From Actinomycetes bacterium (lineage in GTDB: Bacteria > Actinomycetota > Actinomycetes > Streptosporangiales > Streptosporangiaceae): a DNA stretch of 11,890 bases. The notes beneath the pieces were generated by a model that was given only the letters and a program-made list of their open reading frames with translations, ran no database searches and was not told the DNA's origin. The position numbers and the translations under genes were made by a program. The DNA is taken from the NCBI GenBank assembly GCA_025964635.1, contig JAOPYP010000407.1, positions 1 to 11,890 on the forward strand, in the 5' to 3' direction. Numbering within the stretch: position 1 is the first letter of the stretch; each line of letters opens with the position of its first letter. Positions 1-6,305 of this stretch are shown piece by piece.

Positions 1-73
1 CCGGGGCGGCGGCCGGTGCGGGTCGGACCCCCGCCCGGACGCCGGCCGGGGCGCCCGGGCGGAAACCGCCCCG

Positions 74-79
74 TAAGCT
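74..79 (+). promoter_or_regulatory. Possible -10 box of a leaderless sppA promoter
   Basis: TAAGCT fits the actinobacterial -10 pattern TANNNT and ends exactly 6 bases before the ATG at 86, so transcription would begin at or next to the start codon. There is no purine-rich Shine-Dalgarno upstream of that ATG, which fits a leaderless mRNA. No good -35 is seen in the preceding GC-rich DNA, so the call is tentative. Confidence 0.35.
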
Positions 80-85
80 GCTGGC

Positions 86-1807
86 ATGGTGAGTTCGATG
101 CTGACCGACCGGATCTCCAGGTTCCGCCAGCGCCGGACGGCGCCGCTGATCCTCGAGCTGGACCTGACCGAGGGCATCGCGGAGGAACCCCCGTCGGACC
201 CCCTCTCCGCGCTGACCACGATGCGCCGGGCCCGCCTCGCGGACCTGCTGGACGGGTTGCGCCGGGCCGGGTCCGACGACCGCGTCAGGGCGCTGGTCGT
301 GAAGGTCGGCGGCCGGCCGATCGGGCTCGCCCAGGTGCAGGAGCTGCACGCGGCGATCCGCGAGTTCGGCGGCTCGGGGAAGCTCACGGTGGCCTGGGCG
401 GAGACGTTCGGCGACTTCAGCCCGGGCAACGTGCCGTACTACCTGGCCACCGCGTTCGACCGGATCTATCTGCAGCCGTCCGGGGATCTGGGCCTGACCG
501 GGATCGCCGTGCAGAACTGGTTCTACCGCGGCGCGCTGGACAAGCTGGGCGTGGAGGTCGAGGTCGGCGCCCGGGGCGAGTACAAGAGCGCGGCCGAGCG
601 GCTGACCGAACGCGGGTTCTCCCAGCCGGCCCGTGAAGCCCTGCAGCGGGTGGCCGCCTCGATCGTGGAGCAGCTCACCGGGGCGATCTCGCAGCGCCTG
701 GAGATCACGCCGGCGGACGCCCGCGCGCTGATCGACCGCGGCCCGTTCGTGGCGGGCGAGGCGCTGGACGCGCGGCTGGTGGACGCGCTCGGCTACCGCG
801 ACGAGGTCTACGCGGCCGTCCGGGAGGAAGCGGGCCCGGACGCGTACCTGCTCTACCTGGGGCGCTACCAGCGGGCCCGGACGCTGGCCGAGCGGGCCAG
901 GAAGCTGCCCGGCACCGGGACGGAGGACGCCGTCGGGCTGATCTACGCGAGCGGGCCGATCCGGCGCGGCCGCACCACCCGCAGCCCGGTGGGCGGCAGC
1001 TCGATGGGCTCGGACACGGTGAGCGGCGCGCTGCGGGGCGCGGTGGCCGACCGCCGGGTCAAGGGGATCGTGCTGCGGGTGAACAGCCCGGGCGGCTCGT
1101 ATGTGGCCTCCGACACGATCTGGCGTGAGGTGGTCCGGGCCCGCGAGGCGGGCAAGCCGGTCGTGGTGTCGATGAGCGAGGTCGCCGCGTCCGGCGGCTA
1201 CTTCATTGCCATGGCCGCCGACACCATCGTGGCCCAGCCCGGCACGATCACCGGGTCCATCGGCGTGATCAGCGCCAAGCCGGTGCTGGGGCAGGCCCTG
1301 GACCGGGCCGGGGTGAACACGGACTCGGTGACCGAGGGCGCGCACGCGGACATGTTCACCACGTCGCGGCCCTACAGCGACGAGGAATGGGAAAAGATCA
1401 ACAGCTGGCTGGACCGGATCTACGCCGACTTCACCGGCAAGGTGGCGGACGGGCGGGGGATGACGCAGGAGCAGGTGCACGAGATCGCCCGGGGCCGGGT
1501 GTGGACCGGCGCGGACGCGGCCGGCATCGGCCTGGTCGACCAGCTCGGCGGGCTGGACGCGGCGATGGCCGTGGCCCGGCAGAAGGCCTCGCTCCCGGAG
1601 GGCGCGGCGGTGCGCCTGTATCCCCGGGCCCATCCGCTGGACCGGCTCCGGCCGCCGGACTCCAGTGAGGCCCGGCCGGCGGCAGCCGCCGCCGGGATCG
1701 GGGGCCTGTTCGCGGAGAGCTGGGGCCCGGTGTCCGCGCTGGCTGCCGCTGCGGGCCTGTCCCCGCAGGGGCCGCTCTTGCTGCCCGGCCGCTGGGTGAT
1801 CCAGTGA
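86..1807 (+). CDS. sppA: Signal peptide peptidase SppA, S49 family, 67K type
   Basis: A 573-residue serine protease of the S49 family, with the tandem-domain (67K) layout of E. coli SppA, where it degrades cleaved signal peptides. The N-terminal ClpP-like half carries GEYKSA with the expected general-base lysine at about residue 167. The C-terminal half carries EVAASGGYF with the nucleophile serine at about residue 369, preceded by VNSPGGS (about 333-338). This Lys/Ser arrangement split over two halves is diagnostic. No N-terminal membrane segment or signal peptide is visible: the protein begins with a basic segment and then the beta strand LILELDLTEG, so it may be cytoplasmic or peripheral. 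Start choice lies between ATG 86, which has a possible leaderless promoter, and ATG 98. The next gene starts 18 bases after the stop, suggesting co-transcription. The family call is firm; the physiological substrate is inferred. Confidence 0.93.
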   Translation: MVSSMLTDRISRFRQRRTAPLILELDLTEGIAEEPPSDPLSALTTMRRARLADLLDGLRRAGSDDRVRALVVKVGGRPIGLAQVQELHAAIREFGGSGKLTVAWAETFGDFSPGNVPYYLATAFDRIYLQPSGDLGLTGIAVQNWFYRGALDKLGVEVEVGARGEYKSAAERLTERGFSQPAREALQRVAASIVEQLTGAISQRLEITPADARALIDRGPFVAGEALDARLVDALGYRDEVYAAVREEAGPDAYLLYLGRYQRARTLAERARKLPGTGTEDAVGLIYASGPIRRGRTTRSPVGGSSMGSDTVSGALRGAVADRRVKGIVLRVNSPGGSYVASDTIWREVVRAREAGKPVVVSMSEVAASGGYFIAMAADTIVAQPGTITGSIGVISAKPVLGQALDRAGVNTDSVTEGAHADMFTTSRPYSDEEWEKINSWLDRIYADFTGKVADGRGMTQEQVHEIARGRVWTGADAAGIGLVDQLGGLDAAMAVARQKASLPEGAAVRLYPRAHPLDRLRPPDSSEARPAAAAAGIGGLFAESWGPVSALAAAAGLSPQGPLLLPGRWVIQ

Positions 1808-1825
1808 CTCATGGGCCGGTGACCG

Positions 1826-2365
1826 GTGATCCGGCGGCGCGTGATCTTACCCGGCCGAGCGGTGACCGCCACTGACTCCGGGGCCGGGCTGGCCGCGGCC
1901 CTGTCGGTCTTCGCCAGCGGAGTCACGCTGGTCACCGTGGCCGACGGCCGGGACGACGTCGGCACCACCGTTAGCGCGTTCTGCCCGGTGTCACTCGACC
2001 CGCCGCTGGTGCTCGTCTCGCTGATCGCCGGCTCCTACCCGGCGGAACTGCTCGGCCGGGTCGACCGGTTCGCGGTGACGATCCTGGCCGCGGGCCAGCG
2101 GGCCCTGGCCGGCCGGTTCGCCGCCTCGGGACGGCCGGGGGCGCGGCTGATGCTGGACGGCGTGCCCCACCGGCGCGGCCTGCTCTCAGGGGCGCTGATC
2201 CCGGACGGCGGGCTCGCCGCGCTGGAGTGTGAGGTCACCCAGAGGCTGCCGGGCGGCGACCACCTGCTGGTGCTCGCGTCCGTGCCGCAGGTCGCCTACC
2301 TGGCCGAATCGGGCGAGCCGCTGATCCGGTTCGCGGGCCGCTACCTGGTCCCGGGCCGCGGTTAA
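1826..2365 (+). CDS. Flavin reductase-like domain protein
   Basis: A small FMN-binding split-barrel protein of the flavin reductase-like family, whose members reduce flavin with NAD(P)H, often for a partner monooxygenase. Visible family signatures are the N-terminal FASGVTLVTV (about 29-38), the flavin-contact segment TTVSAFCPVSLDPPLVLVSL (about 47-66), and a late GDH triad at 144-146 in PGGDHLLVLASV. The GTG at 1826 gives 179 residues. A GTG at 1862 would give 167 residues and begin closer to the usual family N-terminus; neither start has a convincing ribosome binding site, so the N-terminus is uncertain. It lies 18 bases behind sppA on the same strand and is probably co-transcribed. No monooxygenase partner is present in this window, so the electron acceptor cannot be named. 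Confidence 0.85.
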   Translation: MIRRRVILPGRAVTATDSGAGLAAALSVFASGVTLVTVADGRDDVGTTVSAFCPVSLDPPLVLVSLIAGSYPAELLGRVDRFAVTILAAGQRALAGRFAASGRPGARLMLDGVPHRRGLLSGALIPDGGLAALECEVTQRLPGGDHLLVLASVPQVAYLAESGEPLIRFAGRYLVPGRG

Positions 2366-2464
2366 CCGCTCTGATCCCCGGGCGCACGGGGCTCAACCCA
2401 GTTCCCGGGCGGGCTCCGCGCGCGCCATATGCTGAGCCCGGCTCACAGTTCGAGAGGCACAACC

Positions 2465-3292
2465 ATGTCAGGCAACGAGTGGCGGGACGCCGCACCCGAT
2501 GCGGGCACGCCACCGGTCAAGATCGATACCAGCGTCGCGCACATCGCCCGGGTCCAGGACTACTGGCTGGGCGGCCGGGACAACTTCGCCGCCGACCGGC
2601 ACGCGGGTGATGAGGCGGTGGCCGCCTTCCCGGGCCTGGTCGCGTCGGTCCGCTCGACCCGGGCCTTCCTGGCCCGGACGGTGCGCTATCTGGCCGCCGA
2701 GGAGGGGATCAGGCAGTTCCTGGACATCGGCACCGGCATCCCCACCGCGGGCAACACCCACGAGGTGGCCCAGGCGATCGCCCCCGACGCGCTCGTGCTC
2801 TACATGGACAATGATCCGGTGGTGTTCGCGCACGCCCGGGGGCTGCTGGCCAGCGGGCCGCACGGGAGCACCGCGTACCTCGACACGGATCTGCGGGACA
2901 CCGGGACGGTGCTGGCCGAGGCGGCCCGGATGCTGGATCTCACCCAGCCGGTCGCCCTGGTCCTCATGTCGGTGCTGCAGTTCATCGCGGACGGGGAGGA
3001 TCCCTGGAAGATCGTCACCACCCTGCTCGACGCGCTGGCGCCGGGCAGCTTCCTGGTCGTCTCCCATCCGGCCAATGACATCGAGGCCCGGGTCATGGCG
3101 AACATGGCGGCCCGGCTCAACCAGCTGATGGCGGAGCAGGTCACGCTGCGCAGCCACGCCGAGGTGGAGCGTTTCTTCCGCGGGCTGCGGCTGCTGCCGC
3201 CCGGGATCGTCCGGGTGCCCGAGTGGCGCCCGGACTCGGCCGAGGCAGCCGGCCGGGTGGGCACCCTGTGGGGCGGCGTCGGCCAGAAGTGA
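2465..3292 (+). CDS. S-adenosyl methyltransferase, PF04672 (DUF574) family
   Basis: A 275-residue Rossmann-fold methyltransferase of the actinomycete-expanded PF04672 family. It opens with the family hallmark DTSVAHIARVQDYWLGGRDN (about 21-40). The SAM-binding motif I is LDIGTGIPTAGNTHE (about 86-100) and the acidic motif II is YMDNDPVV (113-120), followed by DTDLRD and the hydrophobic PVALVLMSVLQFI. ATG 2465 is chosen over an upstream in-frame ATG at 2429 because it is preceded by GAGAGG at suitable spacing and because the resulting N-terminus matches the family. A possible -10 (TATGCT, 2428-2433) overlaps the upstream ATG. Family members occur in many copies per genome and are mostly uncharacterised; the substrate is unknown. 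It is separated by 99 bases from the flavin reductase-like gene, so it may be its own unit. Confidence 0.9.
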   Translation: MSGNEWRDAAPDAGTPPVKIDTSVAHIARVQDYWLGGRDNFAADRHAGDEAVAAFPGLVASVRSTRAFLARTVRYLAAEEGIRQFLDIGTGIPTAGNTHEVAQAIAPDALVLYMDNDPVVFAHARGLLASGPHGSTAYLDTDLRDTGTVLAEAARMLDLTQPVALVLMSVLQFIADGEDPWKIVTTLLDALAPGSFLVVSHPANDIEARVMANMAARLNQLMAEQVTLRSHAEVERFFRGLRLLPPGIVRVPEWRPDSAEAAGRVGTLWGGVGQK

Positions 3293-3304
3293 TCCCCGGG
3301 CCGT

Positions 3305-3318
3305 GCCAGGAATTCCTG
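3305..3318. repeat. Perfect 14-bp palindrome after the methyltransferase gene
   Basis: CCAGGAATTCCTGG is perfectly self-complementary and starts 12 bases after the methyltransferase stop. It could fold as a 5-bp stem with an AATT loop or serve as a symmetric protein-binding site. No U-rich tail follows, so it is not a classical terminator. Function unknown. Confidence 0.4.
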
Positions 3319-3331
3319 GTCGCCCACGCTC

Positions 3332-3354
3332 CGCACGGAACGAGAGACCGTGCG
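3332..3354 (+). terminator. Possible hairpin terminator of the methyltransferase gene
   Basis: CGCACGG (3332-3338) and CCGTGCG (3348-3354) form a perfect 7-bp GC-rich stem around a 9-base loop, 40 bases past the methyltransferase stop. No U tract follows, as is common in actinobacterial hairpins, so termination is only a possibility. Confidence 0.3.
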
Positions 3355-3369
3355 TCCTGTGCACGGATC

Positions 3370-3442
3370 TGTGGATGGGTAGTGGACAGGCCCGGTAACG
3401 CGGGGGAAAACGACAGGCGCCCGGTGGATTGCCTGTGGACGG
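3370..3442 (+). repeat. Four phased NGTGGAYNG direct repeats
   Basis: Four 9-mers share the pattern NGTGGAYNG: TGTGGATGG at 3370, AGTGGACAG at 3381, GGTGGATTG at 3423 and TGTGGACGG at 3434. The first two and the last two are each 11 bases apart, and the two pairs lie 53 bases apart, so all fall on about one face of the helix. The first and last resemble the reverse complement of a degenerate DnaA box. The cluster lies just upstream of the promoter-like sequence at 3476. An operator cluster is possible; the binding protein is unknown. Confidence 0.4.
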
Positions 3443-3475
3443 CCAAAGAATCTTCAAATAGCGGCCAGCGGGCCC

Positions 3476-3504
3476 TTGTGCGCCTGGTCAGGGGGCAGTA
3501 GAAC
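3476..3504 (+). promoter_or_regulatory. Promoter-like sequence upstream of candidate RNA
   Basis: TTGTGC (3476-3481) and TAGAAC (3499-3504) are separated by exactly 17 bases, near the housekeeping sigma spacing. The -35 matches TTG well; the -10 keeps TA but lacks the usual final T. Transcription would start near 3511. An AT-richer patch lies just upstream (about 3445-3461). Confidence 0.35.
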
Positions 3505-3510
3505 TGCTCT

Positions 3511-3708
3511 CACCACTGAAGACGGGCCAGCTGGGGGGAACCCCGGACGCGGGCCGGGGCCGGGAAGCCGGTGCCGGCCGCGGGCACCAGTGATCGGTGG
3601 TGGGCCGGGCCGCACAAGGAAGCCGGGGGCTGGGCTGTTAGCCCTGCGGGCTGGCCAGTGCGGCTGGGTGACGCGAGGCCCCTCCATCTCATACATGGAG
3701 GGGCCTCG
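3511..3708 (+). ncRNA. Candidate structured small RNA, family not recognised
   Basis: This region has no credible reading frame but is bracketed by a promoter-like sequence and a very strong hairpin, giving a transcript of about 200 nt. Internal pairings seen by eye are GGCCAGC (3525-3531) with GCTGGCC (3650-3656) as a long-range closing helix, GGTGCC (3570-3575) with GGCACC (3583-3588) around a 7-base loop, and GGGCT (3632-3636) with AGCCC (3640-3644) around GTT. It lacks the signatures of RNase P RNA, tmRNA, SRP RNA and tRNA. GC-rich DNA makes chance pairing easy, so the call rests mainly on the promoter, the hairpin and the absence of genes. It could instead be only a shared terminator region between convergent genes. 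Confidence 0.3.
3674..3708 (+). terminator. Strong 14-bp hairpin, probable intrinsic terminator
   Basis: CGAGGCCCCTCCAT (3674-3687) pairs perfectly with ATGGAGGGGCCTCG (3695-3708) around the 7-base loop CTCATAC. It is the strongest simple stem-loop noticed in the window. A modestly T-containing stretch (TCGTCGTATTGTG) follows on the + strand; the - strand exit is not T-rich. It lies between the + strand methyltransferase and - strand hutI, so it could terminate + strand transcription or act in both directions. Confidence 0.65.
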
Positions 3709-3899
3709 TCGTATTGTGCCCGACATTTGACAGTCTTCCCGGCTGCGACACACCGGAACCGGGCGGAACACCATCACGCGCGGCAGGTTAGACCGGGGCA
3801 CTTGGTCTCGGGCTGCACGACTCCCGGCCGGTCAGCTCCGGGTCGGCCAGTTGCGGGCTCGGCGGCTCCGGGCTGGGCGTCCGGCGCGGACTCCCTGCC
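3709..3899. other. Intergenic remainder with no recognised element
   Basis: Non-coding stretch between the strong hairpin and the hutI stop codon. A perfect TTGACA occurs at 3727-3732, but no -10-like sequence follows at 16-18 bases. Short CTCCGGG/GGCTCGG-type imperfect repeats occur around 3835-3885. A weak GTCCG/CGGAC stem near 3880 could lie at the end of the hutI transcript. Nothing here is convincing. Confidence 0.4.
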
Positions 3900-5105
3900 T
3901 TATTGACCGTCATCGAGGACGGGGGCAGTTACGCGCTGGCCGGCCCGCCAGACGGCGCGGACCAGCGGGACCCCGGGGCGGTAGGCGAGGTAGGCGTGCG
4001 ACGGGCCGTCCAGCAGGATCAGGTCCGCGCGGGCACCCACGCCCAGGTGGCCGACGTCGGTGCGGCGCAGCGCGCGGGCCCCGCCCGCGGTGGCTGCCCA
4101 CACGGCCTCCTGCGTGGTCATCCGCATCTCCCGGACCGCCAGGGCCACGCACAGCGGCATGCTGGAGGTGAAGCAGGACCCTGGGTTGCAGTCGGTGGCC
4201 AGCGCGACCGTCACCCCGGCGGCCAGCAGCCGCCGCGCATCAGGGTAAGGCTGCCGGGTGGAGAACTCCACCCCCGGCAGCAGCGTCGCCACGGTCCCGG
4301 ATGAGGCCAGGGCGTCCACGTCCGCGTCGCTCAGGTAGGTGCAGTGGTCCGCGGAGGCCGCGCCCGCCGCCACCGCGACCTGGACGCCGGGACCGGGACC
4401 GAGCTGGTTGGCGTGTACCCGGGGGAGAAGCCCGGCCGCTCGCCCCGCGGCCAGTACCGCGGCTGCCTCGTCCGCGTCGAACGCCCCGCGCTCGCAGAAC
4501 ACGTCGACCCAGCGGGCGTGCGGCGCGCATGCGCTCAGCATGGGCCCGCAGACCAGGTCCAGGTACCCGGCCCGGTCGCCCTCGTACTCGGGCGGGACCA
4601 CGTGCGCCCCCAGGAACGTGACCTCCGGGGTGACCTCCGCGGCCAGCGCGACCGCGCGCGCCTCGTCTGGCCCGGTGAGCCCGTAGCCCGACTTGCACTC
4701 CAGCGTGGTGGTGCCCTGGACCAGCATCTCCCGGGTGAGCCGGGCCAGGTTCGCGCGCAGCACCTCGTCCGGGGCGGCCCGGGTGGCCGCGACCGTGCTG
4801 CGGATACCGCCAGCCCGGTACGGCCTCCCGGCCATCCGCGCCGCGAACTCCGCGCTGCGCTCCCCGGCGAAGACCAGGTGCGCGTGGGAGTCGACGAAGC
4901 CCGGCAGGACAGCCCGGCCTTCGCAGTCGACGACCTCGTCCGCGGCCGGTGCCTGCCCGGCGGGGCCGGTCCAGGCCACCCGGCCGTCGTCGATGATCAG
5001 GGCCGCCCCGGTCAGCGCGGCGAACGATCCCGGCCCCCGGCCCGGCTCATCGCCCGGGGCCGCGTTGGTGACCAGCTCGCCGACGTTGGTGATCAGCGTG
5101 CTCAC
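3900..5105 (-). CDS. hutI: Imidazolonepropionase
   Basis: A 401-residue zinc amidohydrolase that opens the ring of 4-imidazolone-5-propanoate to give N-formimino-L-glutamate, the third step of histidine degradation. Length and motifs are typical: PGFVDSHAHLVFAGERSAEF with metal ligands H74 and H76, TTTLECKSGYGL (about 132-143), FLGAHVVPPEYEG (H168), HANQLGPG (H231), ADHCTY (H254) and ATDCNPGS with D305. The start is GTG at 5105. A TANNNT-type box (TAGCGT, 5114-5119 on the - strand) ends 8 bases before it, so the gene may have its own leaderless promoter, although no -35 is evident. It is separated by 213 bases from the dioxygenase gene rather than coupled to the other hut genes upstream, which is unusual for an otherwise compact hut unit. 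Function is confident; regulation is inferred. Confidence 0.96.
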   Translation of the reverse strand: MSTLITNVGELVTNAAPGDEPGRGPGSFAALTGAALIIDDGRVAWTGPAGQAPAADEVVDCEGRAVLPGFVDSHAHLVFAGERSAEFAARMAGRPYRAGGIRSTVAATRAAPDEVLRANLARLTREMLVQGTTTLECKSGYGLTGPDEARAVALAAEVTPEVTFLGAHVVPPEYEGDRAGYLDLVCGPMLSACAPHARWVDVFCERGAFDADEAAAVLAAGRAAGLLPRVHANQLGPGPGVQVAVAAGAASADHCTYLSDADVDALASSGTVATLLPGVEFSTRQPYPDARRLLAAGVTVALATDCNPGSCFTSSMPLCVALAVREMRMTTQEAVWAATAGGARALRRTDVGHLGVGARADLILLDGPSHAYLAYRPGVPLVRAVWRAGQRVTAPVLDDGQ

Positions 5106-5147
5106 GGCAGCTCACGCTACCGGGGTGCGGGGTCCGGCGCCGGGTTG

Positions 5148-5258
5148 CCCCGCGGCCGCCAGGCTCCCTCGCCGTAGCCGCCGGGTGGACCCGTGCCCCC
5201 CGCGGCCGCGGATTCGCTCCCCTTAGCCGCCGGGCTCCCGCCCGCGCCCCGCGGCCGC
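5148..5258. repeat. Diverged tandem repeat, period about 50 bp
   Basis: CCCCGCGGCCGC recurs at 5148, 5198 and 5247, that is at 50- and 49-base spacing. Between the copies, TAGCCGCCGGG recurs at the same offset in the first two units (near 5175 and 5224). The third unit is represented only by its head. The array occupies most of the hutI-dioxygenase gap, upstream of the hutI start. Confidence 0.6.
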
Positions 5259-5318
5259 TGGGCCTGGGGGCCCGGGTGGGCGGGACGGTTTTCGTTGCGG
5301 AGATTATGGATTTTCCGG

Positions 5319-6191
5319 TCAGTTGACCTGGATGGAGCGCTTGGCCAGGCCGAGCCAGAACCCGTCGATCACGGTGCGGGCGCCGGCCAGGTCACCGTCG
5401 GACGCGCCGAGCGTCACGAACAGCGGGGCGAAGTGCTCGGTACGCGGATGAGCCTGATGCGCGGCCGGGGCCCGGTGCTGGAAGTCAAGGAGTGCGTCCA
5501 GGTCGCCGCGGGCCAGTGTCTCCTGGCCCCAGTGGTCGAACTCGGCCATGACCGGCTGCACCCGCCCGTCGGGGCTGAGCGCGCGCAGGTTGTGGGTGAA
5601 GAAGCCGCTGCCCACGATGAGGACGCCCTCGTCGCGCAGGGGCTTGAGCTTGCGGCCGATCTCGTAGAGGCCCCCGGGGTCCAGCGTGGGCATGGACACC
5701 TGGAGCACCGGCACGTCCGCGTCCGGGTACATCTCGACCAGCGGCACGTAGGCGCCGTGGTCCAGGCCCCGGTCCGGGATGTCCTCGACCGGGGTGCCCG
5801 CCGCGCGGAGGAGTTTGCGGACGTCGGAGGCCAGTTCCGGGGCGCCCGGGGCCGGGTAGCGGACCTGGTAGTACCGGTCCTCGAAGCCCCAGAAGTCGTA
5901 GGTCAGCGGCACCGTGCTGGTCGCGCCGAGCGCGAGCGGCGCCGCTTCCCAGTGCGCGGACACCATGAGCACCGACTTCGGCTTGGGGAGCTCGCGGGCC
6001 CAGTCCGCGAGCTGGCGGGTCCACAGGGCGTCGTCGGCCAGCGGGGGGGCGCCGTGGCTGAGGTAGATCGCGGGCATGCGCTGCGTGGTGCCGGGCGCCG
6101 TGGTGCTGGGCGCCGTGGTGCCGGGCGCCGTGGTGCCGGGCGCTGTGGTGCCGGGCGCCGTGGTGCCGGGCGCCGAGTCGCTGGCGGTCAT
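5319..6191 (-). CDS. LigB-superfamily extradiol dioxygenase, DODA type
   Basis: A 290-residue class III extradiol ring-cleavage dioxygenase resembling the 4,5-DOPA dioxygenase (YgiD/DODA) family. Metal and active-site histidines are visible in YLSHGAPP (H46), MVSAHWE (H80), GLDHGAYVPL (H145), GSGFFTHN (H200) and EHFAPLF (H253). The start is ATG 6191, preceded by a perfect AGGAGG at 5 bases; an in-frame ATG at 6218 lacks such a site. Canonical relatives begin near MPAIYLSHGAP, here residue 39, so the first 38 residues are an extension containing six APGTT-type repeats. The gene is divergent from a marR gene, which probably controls it through two operators in the 114-base gap. The substrate is an aromatic catechol by family; which one cannot be told. 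It separates hutI from the other hut genes. Confidence 0.88.
   Translation of the reverse strand: MTASDSAPGTTAPGTTAPGTTAPGTTAPSTTAPGTTQRMPAIYLSHGAPPLADDALWTRQLADWARELPKPKSVLMVSAHWEAAPLALGATSTVPLTYDFWGFEDRYYQVRYPAPGAPELASDVRKLLRAAGTPVEDIPDRGLDHGAYVPLVEMYPDADVPVLQVSMPTLDPGGLYEIGRKLKPLRDEGVLIVGSGFFTHNLRALSPDGRVQPVMAEFDHWGQETLARGDLDALLDFQHRAPAAHQAHPRTEHFAPLFVTLGASDGDLAGARTVIDGFWLGLAKRSIQVN
6084..6173. repeat. Six tandem 15-bp repeats coding APGTT
   Basis: Six perfect-length 15-bp units lie inside the dioxygenase gene, encoding residues 7-36 as APGTT four times, then APSTT, then APGTT. The copies differ by only a few single-base changes. Each unit is a multiple of three, so gain or loss of units keeps the frame. 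Such arrays change length by replication slippage. Confidence 0.95.
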
Positions 6192-6231
6192 CGGTTCCTC
6201 CTGCGTGGTTCGTGTCATCGCCCGGACAACA

Positions 6232-6245
6232 GTTCAAATTGGAAC
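6232..6245. promoter_or_regulatory. Putative MarR operator 1
   Basis: GTTCAAATTGGAAC is an imperfect palindrome (arms GTTC/GAAC, core AATT) in the intergenic region nearer the dioxygenase. It matches operator 2 under the shared pattern GTTCRAATTSRAAC. It lies about 40-55 bases upstream of the dioxygenase start, where repression would be expected. Confidence 0.6.
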
Positions 6246-6270
6246 TACATTTCCGCCCGCGTGCCTTGTC

Positions 6271-6284
6271 GTTCGAATTCAAAC
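6271..6284. promoter_or_regulatory. Putative MarR operator 2
   Basis: GTTCGAATTCAAAC is the second copy of the GTTCRAATTSRAAC palindrome, 39 bases from the first. It ends 9 bases before the TAGGCT box of the marR promoter, covering the position expected for the -35 region, so binding here should repress marR itself. Confidence 0.6.
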
Positions 6285-6293
6285 GATACTCGG

Positions 6294-6299
6294 TAGGCT
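6294..6299 (+). promoter_or_regulatory. -10 box of a leaderless marR promoter
   Basis: TAGGCT matches the actinobacterial TANNNT consensus well and ends 6 bases before the GTG at 6306, the spacing expected for a leaderless transcript. TTCGAA at 6272-6277 lies 16 bases upstream and could serve as a poor -35; it is part of operator 2. The marR start has no Shine-Dalgarno. Confidence 0.55.
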
Positions 6300-6305
6300 G
6301 GCCAG

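Noticed and set aside
2378..2396. CCCCG/CGGGG stem after the flavin-reductase-like gene as a terminator
   Set aside because: Only 5 bp with no U tract, a frequent occurrence by chance in such GC-rich DNA.
3560..3625. Cobalamin-riboswitch-like string (GGGAAGCCGGTG, later CACCAGTGA and AAGGAAGCCGG)
   Set aside because: The B12 box core (AATCC after GGTG, and CCGCCACTGT) is not present, the spacing is wrong, and no B12-related gene follows on the + strand.
3511..3708. 6S RNA, SRP RNA, RNase P RNA or tmRNA
   Set aside because: None of the diagnostic segments (for example GGAAGCAGC of SRP RNA, GAGGAAAGTCC of RNase P RNA, the tRNA-like ends of tmRNA) is present, and the long central-bubble hairpin of 6S RNA could not be drawn convincingly.
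3727..3732. Perfect TTGACA as a promoter -35
   Set aside because: No TANNNT-like element follows at 16-18 bases and no + strand gene lies downstream; the next + strand gene is marR at 6306.
6084..6173. CRISPR-like array
   Set aside because: The units are contiguous 15-mers without spacers and code for APGTT in the frame of the dioxygenase.
6270..6281. GTTCGAATT as a tRNA T-loop
   Set aside because: No acceptor, D or anticodon arm can be formed around it; it is part of a palindrome that has a second copy nearby.
5193..6296. 367-codon open frame on the + strand
   Set aside because: It is antisense to the dioxygenase, and its end is the AGRRG-type reading of the 15-bp repeat array.
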